This document shows, piece after piece, positions 47,576-56,653 of a DNA stretch of 64,000 bases. This DNA is from Physcia stellaris (lineage: Eukaryota; Ascomycota; Lecanoromycetes; Caliciales; Physciaceae): positions 372,001 to 436,000 of the forward strand of contig JABSSW010000009.1 of NCBI GenBank assembly GCA_018902385.1, read 5' to 3'. The notes under the pieces were generated by a model. That model did not search any database. It had not been told where the DNA came from and worked only from the letters and a program-made list of their open reading frames with translations. A program made the translations under genes and the position numbers. Every line of letters begins with the position of its first letter. Within the stretch, counting starts at the first letter, position 1.

Positions 47576-49438
47576 CTAAACGCGGACAGCTCTTGACTCA
47601 GACCTTGAAAACTCCGGGCGATGACGAGGCGAAGGAACATGTGTATCTCGGTCATCCGTGGAACTTCGGCGTGCGTAATCAGTGTATTTGATATCATCTG
47701 GTCGGTATTTGGGACTTTGATGAACAACCTCGTAAGGCTCTAGTCCCTCGGCAAGTTCGCCGTAAAGCGGTACACTGCCCCGGGTAGATGGACGAGGCTT
47801 GAGCGGAGGAGGCCTACCCGACTCAGTTCTGACGAAAGGTGGCTGTCGCGGAGAGTTGAGTTGATCTGAGGTAGCATAAGAAGCGGACCGCAGTGCAGGA
47901 GGAGGCGGCCCTCTCGTGCTTGTCGACTCTCGTGGCATTGGAGGACGCTCGCGGCGAGATTTCGGAGGCGAAATATCTCGTGTGCGCCGGTAATTGTCTT
48001 CAGGTTCTGCAACGATAGTAACCTCGTCCTCAGAGTCGCCATTGTAGTGATATTTTGTGCTTGTCATCTGGGGGCTAGGAGCTGGTGAAAGCTCCGGGGT
48101 CCCACGACTTGACCGGCTTGAATAGCCTGAGTCATGTTGTTCCTTCAGCTTTGACCCTTTGGCAGGTGTGTTGTCGGTGCGGCGAGAGTTGGAAGGCATT
48201 GTCTCCGAGCGACGTATACTTGGATGTGGAGGGTCTCGAGCATAATCGAGAGTAGCAGAGCGATGGGGCTCACGGTCCCGCTTGGGTGTGATTGGTATTT
48301 TGGGTATCTTAAGCCCTTTCGGATCTGATGAGAAACCAGGCATACTTGGCTTTCGAGAACTAAGCGGAGGGTCAACGATCTCGGTCAATTTCCGATCTTT
48401 CTTGGAGAGTCTAGGCGGGCTTGACTCTCTCCGCCGATTGTCTCGAGCCGAAGGGCGGCGTGCATTGTTGTCTGAGGGTGGAGCAACGGGGGTCACCGTT
48501 GGGGGAGGTGGTCTTTCAGCGTACGAATAAGACCGGTTGTGAGGTGCTAAACGTCTAGGTTCTGGCTCCACAGAGCTTCGAGTCTGTGTGATATAGTCTT
48601 GCGCTCGATTATGCTTGTCGTCGTAGTCGTCATATGGATCGCGTTTTGTGCTCCTTCGGGTAGTATCCTCCCTTTCTCTCCTCCTGTCCTCTTCATACCG
48701 CTTCTTTGGAAGCTCTTCATGCCTAGGACGCATGAAGGTTTCAGTAGAGTCTGAATCAGTGTCGCTGTCGTCGTCCTGGACAGATGCAAATTTGCGGCTG
48801 GTCTTGTATTCATGGTCCTTCCTCTTGTCTTTATCCCTCTTCCTGCTCTTCTCCGCCCGTGCCTTGTCTTCTGCTCTTGATATCTCTCTCCTGCGCTCGC
48901 GTTCATCCTCCAATTCACGCGCCCTCCGCTTATCTTCTGACGCACGGCCTGAGGTTTTCCGTGGCGTTGCAACGAAGGAGCGATCGTCATACTTTTTCGA
49001 TGGGCGGACTTCTTGGTACCTGGGCGTGAAATAGTCCTCCTCTTCGTACACACGACTCCGAGGGGGAGGCTCGCGAGGTTCCCTGTATTCATACACTGTG
49101 TTGTCTCGCATCTCGTGTGTGCGTTTGGGACCCGTCCGTATACCGACATCGTGTATGATCCGCGAACCTCCCTTCTCCTTCATCATTTGAGCCCGGAGCT
49201 CGGCCAGTTTGACCCTCTCATCGTACCGCTCCCTCTTGGTGTCATCGCTGAGGATCTCGTAAGCTTGCTGAACCAGGTGGAATTTGTCGGATGCCGCCTT
49301 CTTTGCTGATTCATCGATTACTTTATCGGGGTGACACGTGAGGACGAGTTTGCGGTGAGCGCTCCGCACGGCAGCAAGTGGAGCATTTTTCTCGATGCCT
49401 AAAGTCTTGTAGGGGTCGGGAGGGATCGGTGAGTCCAT
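47576..49438 (-). CDS. J-domain (DnaJ/Hsp40-type) protein with long disordered tail
   Basis: A single exon codes for 620 residues. Residues 9-73 are a J-domain: DPYKTLGIEKNAPLAAVRSA, then the essential HPD triad at 36-38, and the helix III/IV pattern FHLVQQAYEILSDDTKRERYD. J-domains stimulate the ATPase of an Hsp70 partner. There is no Gly/Phe region, zinc finger or client-binding domain, so it is a class C type. The rest is low complexity: a highly charged RER/KDK/EDER helix region (about 150-290), an Asp/Ser patch DDDSDTDSDS, then Arg/Ser/Pro-rich sequence with many SPP and RxxS sites likely to be phosphorylated. The charge pattern would suit a nuclear or RNA-associated J protein, which is inference. 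Strong and intact; it opens the dense half of the window. Confidence 0.88.
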   Translation of the reverse strand: MDSPIPPDPYKTLGIEKNAPLAAVRSAHRKLVLTCHPDKVIDESAKKAASDKFHLVQQAYEILSDDTKRERYDERVKLAELRAQMMKEKGGSRIIHDVGIRTGPKRTHEMRDNTVYEYREPREPPPRSRVYEEEDYFTPRYQEVRPSKKYDDRSFVATPRKTSGRASEDKRRARELEDERERRREISRAEDKARAEKSRKRDKDKRKDHEYKTSRKFASVQDDDSDTDSDSTETFMRPRHEELPKKRYEEDRRREREDTTRRSTKRDPYDDYDDKHNRAQDYITQTRSSVEPEPRRLAPHNRSYSYAERPPPPTVTPVAPPSDNNARRPSARDNRRRESSPPRLSKKDRKLTEIVDPPLSSRKPSMPGFSSDPKGLKIPKIPITPKRDREPHRSATLDYARDPPHPSIRRSETMPSNSRRTDNTPAKGSKLKEQHDSGYSSRSSRGTPELSPAPSPQMTSTKYHYNGDSEDEVTIVAEPEDNYRRTRDISPPKSRRERPPMPRESTSTRGPPPPALRSASYATSDQLNSPRQPPFVRTESGRPPPLKPRPSTRGSVPLYGELAEGLEPYEVVHQSPKYRPDDIKYTDYARRSSTDDRDTHVPSPRHRPEFSRSESRAVRV

Positions 49439-51335
49439 GATCTATCAATAGATTGTTGACCTTCAAAGGCAAGTAGGCATCGGATCATGTGTAACGCAAG
49501 CAAGGCTGGGCGGCAAATCCACAGTCTAAGTACTGTGGTGATGCCAAATAAACATATGACCTTTCTCGGTAGGTGCGTGATTTAAGTTATCCCGCAAACC
49601 GAGACCATGGGCCAAATAGTCGGGGCTTTGTCAACAAGAGGCCCGTCCAGGTTATGTGATGATGATGGCAGCAATGGAGAGCGGTACCTGAAGTGCCCGG
49701 AGGTTGAAGATGATCCCTTCTAAATGTCGTTGGGCAGGCTACGTAACAGTCAGAAGCAGGTAGCGGACGCCAAGGCCAATCTGGCAACTAGAGGCGTGAT
49801 GGTCCGGGGTCCGTGTGGCCACCACTGCTGACAAAGCGAAGGTCGATGGCGATAGATGCCTCTGGATGGTGATGGAATTTCAAAGAGACAATGATAAAAC
49901 TTCGACCGTGGTCTTCTCCAGAAACGATGATCAGGTCCTTGAGTTGTTGTTGTGCTGATGAGGCGGTGAGTTAGTCCACTTCTAGCCTGATGCTCGCTTG
50001 CACTTCACTTTTTCTCACATCAGACCAATAAAACGCGAAGGAAATTCCAGGAGAATCAGAAATTGCAACAATCGGAGTTGATCTGGGCTGAACTCGATCG
50101 GAGTACGGCTGCTCGAAGGATCCTTCGATGCCTTAGACTTCCAGGCTACTGATGAGGGGACAATAATGTGGGGCTGGCCAGCTTCACTCAAAACCTTCAG
50201 GAGACGTCTGCTATGGTGAACCAGCACAGTGACGAAGGGACACATGAGGTGCAAGCCTCGCACTTAAGAAGGGCAGTGAGCTGGCATCTGCAACTGCAAG
50301 CAAAAACGCTACATGCTACAGGCTTATCCCACTCGACTAAGTTTACATTCGGATGCTTTGGACCGCAGTCAGTGCAGCTGAGGCATTGATCTCGCTCTCT
50401 TTAGCGCCCTGTCCTCCCCACCTTATTGGCTCTGGCATTTCTCTTGTGCATGATGCCGGACTCTTGGGAGACGTCTCAGAAGACACGCTTTTCCACTAGC
50501 TCGCCGCCCGAAAGGTATGTGCTTCTTGCAAACCGTACAAATGTTAGCGGGGGGTTTCGCATTCCGTGGCGAATCGGGGACAAGGCAGTCTGCCATGCGG
50601 TTTAGTGCAGGGACCAAAAAAACATGTGCTGGGGAAGAAGGATTGTGCGTGGGGTTGTTTCGGCGGTTAAACAGTGGTGTTGCACCACTCCACCAATCAC
50701 GGGTAAACGCTGTCAGATGTTTTAGCCAGCTCTCTGCACGACATCACGTTGCTTGCTTGATCACAGACCCGAAGATCTGTGAGGGTGTAGTAGATACTGG
50801 TCATCTGTGTGTTGAGTCCATGGTAGTTCCCATACAACATCTCTTTAATTTGTCCTAACGATAACAATGTCTCCACCGAGCATGCGATTGCGTCGAAAAC
50901 GAGGCTCGGAAACATACAGTCATGCTCGATGATGCAAAGACTGTTGTGGGTGCATTCGTGAGATTTGGGCATTGGCTGGGTAATCCGAATGAACAACTTA
51001 CTGCAGCGATACAGGTCCCACTGGGCGGCTGCGTGCATCTTCCCCTCATAAAGTCTAGGCACCCCACCATGCAGATGGACTCATCGAGAACCAATGCGAG
51101 GGTGTCGGTTCATGAGACGGCCAGCGATGTCAGCACCAGTCCAAGCGTCTCTTTATCGTCGTTCTTACATAGGTAGAAGCTTAGGGAGGTAGTCATTCGA
51201 AGATGTTACCGCCGCATAGAAAGGTCCCAAGGCCCAAACTAGGCTTGGGGTATAACCGTGCGTTATCCTGTTTGAGTGGAATTGACACGATCATAGCAGC
51301 GAACGGCTTGAGATCAGCTTGGTTTTACCATGAAT
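49439..51335. other. Intergenic 1.9 kb, no gene seen
   Basis: Upstream region of the J-domain gene (minus) and downstream of the phosphoesterase gene (minus). Open frames reach about 120 codons but overlap on both strands and show no domain. A non-coding transcript cannot be excluded. Confidence 0.5.
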
Positions 51336-52609
51336 TTACTCACTCGATCCAACCTTTGCTTCATTGATCCGCTTAGACTCCCAGGTTGGCAAGTCAATAT
51401 CGACCACAAATGGCTTGTTGTATTTTTGACCATTGGAGCCCTTATAAGGCCAACTTGATGCCATGATCGCTGCATTTATGACACAGGTCTCCCTTCTTCC
51501 TAGCCGGCCTAAAAGAGCTTCCATATCGCAACGACCAGATGGCGGCATACCACCTTGACCCCGGGTAGCAGGAATCAGCTCCTTCGCTTTTGACGATATC
51601 GGATCGCCTGCCGTGCCTCTCAGGAGAGCATTCGTAGGCGTCTGAATGGTCTCATGCGTTTCTGACTGAGGAAACGACATTAGACGATGGTTCTGCTTCC
51701 AGGGACTGGACCCTCTTCCTTTGAAAGTTCCGCTTGTAACATCGTTTGTGTTTGCTAAATCGGACGGATCATGGGTCTTTTGATTTCGTAAAGGTGCCGG
51801 GCCTCGGGCTGTGAGGTCTAATAAGCATTGCTTTTTCCCGCCCGGGTCTGGATCCGTCCAATAGCCCGTTATTTCTTCTTTATACTTGACATTGGGAGAA
51901 TGAAGATCCCAGAGAATCCGTTCGGCGCCCCGTCCCTCGTGGACATGCCCACAAATCGCTAGCTGTGGCCGAATGCGCCAAAGTGATTGCCGGAGTATCT
52001 CGCAGCCCTCAACACTGTGACCCTTGGATTCGTCGCAGTGATATTTCGGAGGTGTATGGGTCAGCACAATATCAACATCGAGAGGGATTTGGTCCCAAAG
52101 TTTCGAAGCGTCCGTGGGCTGGTAGCCAAAAGCCCAGAGCCCTCTAACGGGGGAGTATGGTGACCCGAAGACTTTAAAGGTCGTTCGAGGGCCTGACTCT
52201 CCCTTCAAAGTGATCTCTGCAGACTCATGGTTTAGAAAGGTAATGGTAGAATCGGCAAGGAGTCTTTTACAAGCCGCAGCATCCTGAGGGTACTGGTTAT
52301 GGAAATAGAGACCGTATTCGTTGTAGAACTCAGAATCCAGGGTAATGTCGTGATTGCCTGTCCGTATCAGCAATCCCGACGATGACGATCGGAGGCCGTA
52401 CCTGCAATCACGATCTTTGATTCGAAGTCTGCCTTCTCGATCCAGTCCAAGGTCTTACGAAGCTCGGCATAGGTACCCTGCTTTGTCAGATCGCCTGCAT
52501 GTATCAGTACGTCGCCTTTCGGCAGTTTAAATGCACCTGATTCTGGCGATGCGTTGTGGGTATCTGATACGCAGACGAAGCGAGTTTTGCGGTATTGGAT
52601 AGCTGACAT
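51336..52609 (-). CDS. Calcineurin-like metallophosphoesterase
   Basis: Exons 52609-52402 and 52357-51336 are joined over a 44-base intron (GCAG|GTACGG donor, GACAG acceptor), giving 409 residues. The metal-binding blocks of the superfamily are all present: D16-x-H18 in CVSDTHN, GDVLIHAGD around residues 32-40, GNHD at 70-73 (created by the splice), the histidine in LTHTPPKYH and the final CGHVHEG. The fold binds two metal ions and hydrolyses phosphoesters. The phosphodiesterase-like first 230 residues are followed by a longer tail rich in polar residues, with a Cys-containing segment (GRCDMEALLGRLGRRETCVI) and a last part FVVDIDLPTWESK typical of fungal members. Substrate unknown. It is divergent with the glutaredoxin gene. 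Confidence 0.85.
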
Positions 52610-53120
52610 ATCAATAGGAATGTTACTTAGACTCTTTGAGCATTAGTGATAAAGTGGAGGAATGGATTGGAGACGATAGGCTGATCGTGAGCACCCATCA
52701 TTGCTTGGAGCATCGGTATGCTGTTTCGTGATGAAGAGAGAGGATTACATATGGTCGTAGACAGTCGCTTGGGAGACTACTACCGCTCTAATTAGCGGCT
52801 CTGTAAGATCTTAACCTGCAGTGAACGCGAGACCGATCATCATATGAAAACACCCGGAGGCGATTGGATGATTAGGTAATCTAGAGTGCCAAGCACATGA
52901 TTCCAGATATTGCGTCATTCCGCCCCGCCTGAACCCCAGAAATTGAGAAGGCTAAAGATAGATAAGACAGCCTTGTGGACTCCTCCGACCTCTCCAACAT
53001 CAACTCGACACCCTCTACAGCTTTAAAAGCTATCAATCGCCCTCTACATATCGAACAACAACCTCGCCCATCATTTCTTTCCTCCGCCGCTTCTTCGGTT
53101 CGTCCGTCAGCCCAGCCGCC
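52610..53120. promoter_or_regulatory. Divergent promoter region
   Basis: The 511 bases separate the starts of the phosphoesterase (minus) and glutaredoxin (plus) genes. From about 52990 to 53120 the + strand is C/T-rich with few guanines and contains a TTTAAAAG box at about 53023, a common leader pattern for well-expressed fungal genes. No specific binding site is claimed. Confidence 0.4.
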
Positions 53121-53599
53121 ATGTCCGCCGCAAAGACCAAAGCCCAGAGCATCATCGATGAGAACGCCGTCGGTATGTACACCCCCCCCAACATCCAAAA
53201 CCCAATACCAACAAATATCCAAGAGTTGATGGCCTGAAACTAACACATCCCCAGCCGTCTTCAGCAAATCCTGGTGCCCCTACTGCAAAGCCTCGAAGGC
53301 ACTCCTGAGCGAGCTGAACGCGAAGTCATACATCATCGAGCTCGATCAAGTTGGTGCGTAGCCCATCCTCATTTGCTCAATCACTACAATTGTACAACAA
53401 AGAGAGAGGGTAGACTTTGGACTGACGGGTTTGGGATGCAGATGATGGAGCAGCCATCCAAGACGCCCTCGAAGAAATCACCAACCAGCGCTCCGTCCCC
53501 AACATCTTCATCGGCCAGAAGCACATTGGAGGGAACTCGGATCTCCAAGCCAAGCGTAGCGAACTACCTGATTTGTTGAGGGAGGCTGGTGCCGCCTAG
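53121..53599 (+). CDS. Dithiol glutaredoxin
   Basis: Exons 53121-53172, 53255-53353 and 53442-53599 have canonical introns (GTATGT...CCCAG and GTGCGT...TGCAG) and give 102 residues, the classical glutaredoxin length. The active site is WCPYC at residues 24-28 in VFSKSWCPYCKASKALLSEL. The cis-proline loop RSVPNIFIGQKHIGGNSDL supplies the glutathione-binding TVP-type and GG motifs. The enzyme reduces protein disulfides and mixed disulfides with glutathione, mainly in the cytosol. No targeting leader is visible, and the frame upstream of the ATG lacks another start. It resembles yeast Grx1/Grx2, but I give no symbol. Confidence 0.93.
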
Positions 53600-54620
53600 A
53601 GCGTAATTGCAAGAAATGGGTGACTGGGGGTTGGGGCGATGGGGGCTTTGGGACGGCGATTTGAACGGTTATTGGGAGCCGGTAGCTCCTGGAACAGCAC
53701 ACTCGAGACGGGATGAGAATGTGGCATAGTGATACCACTGGGAGAGTCTCCTTGTCTCAAAAAAGTCTACACTCGTTGCAAGTAGGGAACAACATCTCAT
53801 CAGTTCAATTGAACTTGGTTGATGGTGATGCAGCCCAAATATCTCCATCTCCTCACACTCCTCTTTATCAGCGAAGACTTCTATTCCCTTGCCCTCTGGC
53901 CAGTCAAGAAGAATCCAGAGCCTCCATCCCTACTCTAGTAGAACCAGATACCGTCTAACGACACCATCCCATCCCATCCCAAGACCATTCCCATCCCATC
54001 AAACATCCCTAGAAATATTCCCTAGCCTACCACCATCTTCCAGAATCCATACCACGAGAAGAAGACATATTAATAAAGCAAAACTACAAATCCTCAACCC
54101 AAGGAATATCCATTCCCATGCTCTATCCCCTCATCTTTGAAACAAGCCATCCCGCCGAAGCTCCAGAAACCGGATGGTAAAATCGCACCTCTCCTACAAG
54201 GTCGAAATTCAAAACCAGAATGCCAAGAAGCAAACCCCTCAAAGATCCATGCTCACCAAGAGGGGATCGTCCACATCCGAACAAAGAACGTAACGAGACG
54301 TTAGAATGAGCTCTCGACATTCAATCTCGCTCGAAAACGACTGATTTCACCTAATTGATACTGTCATTCCTAAAGGTAATAACTCTACTCCAACCGACGG
54401 CAAACCCCAATGTTGCCGGAACCCACATCCTCATCCAATGTACTCCGTACATCCTCTATCCAACACCACCAACCCAACCCTCCCAATCCGATCAACAAAC
54501 CACACACCCAACCCCACTCTCCACCTCCTCCCTAACCCTCCTCACAACCCCCATCCCCCTTCCCCTCCTCCCAACCCAACCGCTCTTCTCCCTTTCTCTC
54601 CATCCCACTCGCCCGTCCCA
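53600..54620. other. Intergenic, C-rich; no gene assigned
   Basis: From about 54420 to 54780 the + strand is very rich in CCCA/CCTC, and its long Pro-rich open frames are most likely the antisense of the Gly-rich C-terminal part of the LIM gene. No independent gene is seen. Confidence 0.45.
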
Positions 54621-56156
54621 TCAAACCCCATCCTCCTCTCCTCCTGCCCTCCCCCACCCTCCCAACCAAGCATCGTACTCCCAACCCAACACCCACGACA
54701 ACAAACCCCCAGCCTCCCCTCCCCAGCCCAGCAATACCATCTCGCCTCCCCTTCCACTTCCCCCCTCCGCAAAGCCCCTTTCAACGTCCACCTCCCCGTC
54801 AGCGCCGAACGCACTCTCCTCGCCATCCAAGGTCACACCGTCGTTGTCGCTAAGGACGGAGTGCCCACAGTGCCGACAAACCATGCACTCCCTGTGAAAG
54901 AAGCGGCCCTCGGGCCCAGCTTTCGCGTCTGCGTAGGAGACTGCGGTGAGGCATGCGGCGCAGGTGAGGAGGGTTGTTGCGCTGGGTGTTGGGGCTGGGG
55001 GGAAGAATGTCCTTCTCTGCTCGTTCAAGGTGGTGGTAGAGTGGGACGTCTCGCGGTATTGAGGTCGTGGCGGGAAGATGGAATCCGATTTGTTGCCAGG
55101 GGAGTTGGTAGCGGGGGTGGAGGCGCGAAAGAGGGATTTGAGTTCGTGGAGGTATTTTGGGGTGGCGGGCTGAAGAGCCGAGCTGCTGCTCTGGGCTCGG
55201 GAGAAGGGGACGATCGTTGAGGCTGATGAGACTCGGATTGATTCGCTTTCCTCTGTCTTGCCCTCTGATGAGGCTAGGGGTAGGCAAGGTGCGGATTTGG
55301 CTTTCAATGGCCGTGATGTCTCTTCGCTATCGCGTTTTCGTTTGCGGTTTGAAGGAAGGAATTCCATCCACCTTGGATATGGTCTTTTTGCAGCTGTATC
55401 TCCATTCCCACGATCTTCTCTGTTACAGGCAGAGACTCAGGTGCCACGGCTTCAAGATCCCTTAGACAGAATTTGCATAGCGGGGGTTTCGTCAGCGCTA
55501 TTCCCTTGGCGTCTTCCGTCCATGTAGGAGGCGTCAGCGGTGCCTATCACTCTGTGGATCAGTTCTTCTCTTATTACGCTCGAGATTCACAATTATAGTA
55601 TAAGTTCTTCTTAACCCAAAGGAAAGAAGCAACGGACCCTGCAGAACAAACATCCCAAACAGCCCCAGTGCCACCAGCACCATCCGAATCCTACCCTCTC
55701 TTCGGCTCTATGAACCACGTCCCCACACGTCCAGCAAAGACTGAGATCGTAGATACGAACCCAGCATTTGTGGCAGAAATGTCTATCAACCCTTTTGCTC
55801 TTTTCGCCCTTCTGCGTTGGTGTTAGCGATAGCTTGATCGCGGCGAGCGCAGCTGGCGCCACGCTTGGAAAGCTGTACTCGGTGCCCTTGATGCGGCGGT
55901 GGCAGAGTGTGCATAGGCGGTACGGTTTCACGGTTGAGGTAGAGGTCAAAGTTAACGATGGTGACGACGGAGGTTGGGATGGAGTATGCGATGCCGCCGC
56001 TGGCAGGCCAGACTCGCTGAGTTCTGTGATGGAGTTCTGACCGCTCGAGGAACGGATATTGAGAGGCGAAGGCTTTATAGACTTATCGCTAGTCGAAGGG
56101 ATGATCGGCAAGAATGGTAACGAGAAAGATTGGCGGAGGTTGAATGGGAGCGCCAT
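54621..56156 (-). CDS. LIM-domain protein
   Basis: The start is taken at the ATG at 56156 (MALPFNLRQSFSLPF). After a Ser/Pro-rich leader there are zinc-finger cysteines: CTLCHRRIKG, then HFCHKCW, then a LIM module CWTC...WWHWGCLGCLFC. Its last pair, LCKFC, lies in the next exon (starting near 55544; in-frame join CR|AP after a GTCCGT donor). A third exon reads KRPYPRWMEFLPSNRKRKR and leads to a second LIM half, CAACLTAVSYADAKAG...FFHRECMVCRHC, after which the sequence becomes Gly-rich. LIM domains mediate protein contacts, often at actin or polarity sites. The junction between exons 2 and 3 was not resolved, and the Gly-rich C-terminus up to 54621 may belong partly to an unrecognised intron. 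Confidence 0.55.
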
Positions 56157-56653
56157 CCCTGGAGTAGACGAAGGTAGCACGTTGGCAGGGCGGTCGAAGA
56201 TGGACCATAGGTAAGATGACCTTCAACAGCCATATAACTAGGTGTCTAGCGAAAATGGCCAGTTCGCCTTAATGATAGTAGAGTCCTGAAGATGATTGCT
56301 CAGCGCCGACGAATTGGTTGCCAGGGTACATATCTTGTACTTTTGGTCTGTCATAGCCAGGCCTCATTCCTCTCTAGAGCTAGCGTACGGTGTGAGAAAA
56401 GGAAGGTGCAACCCAGGGGCCGACAAGTATTGGGAAAAAGAGATCGGACACTGTTGCGAAAGGAACAACGAGATGGTATGGTAGTCTGGTACCAGTAGCG
56501 CTTGAGGTGATTAGATTCAAGTGGCATTTTGACCAAGTAATTGCTGTCCAAGCATGCATACATGGATTTATCCCGGTCCGCAACGTAGGCTGATGTCTAA
56601 TCAAACAGAGAATTGCTGCTATTATTTTAAGCCTGCACGCTGATTCTCATATC
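56157..56653. other. Short intergenic region between two minus-strand genes
   Basis: This lies between the 3' end of the arrestin-like gene and the start of the LIM gene. No further gene or element is seen. Confidence 0.5.

Noticed and set aside
48282-49309. Several + frames of 80-128 codons
   Set aside because: Antisense shadows of the J-domain gene, whose minus-strand frame is complete and has the HPD motif.
54355-55220. Long Pro-rich + frames (180 and 260 codons)
   Set aside because: They are antisense to the zinc-finger and Gly-rich coding sequence of the minus-strand LIM gene and consist of low-complexity Pro/Ser/Thr.
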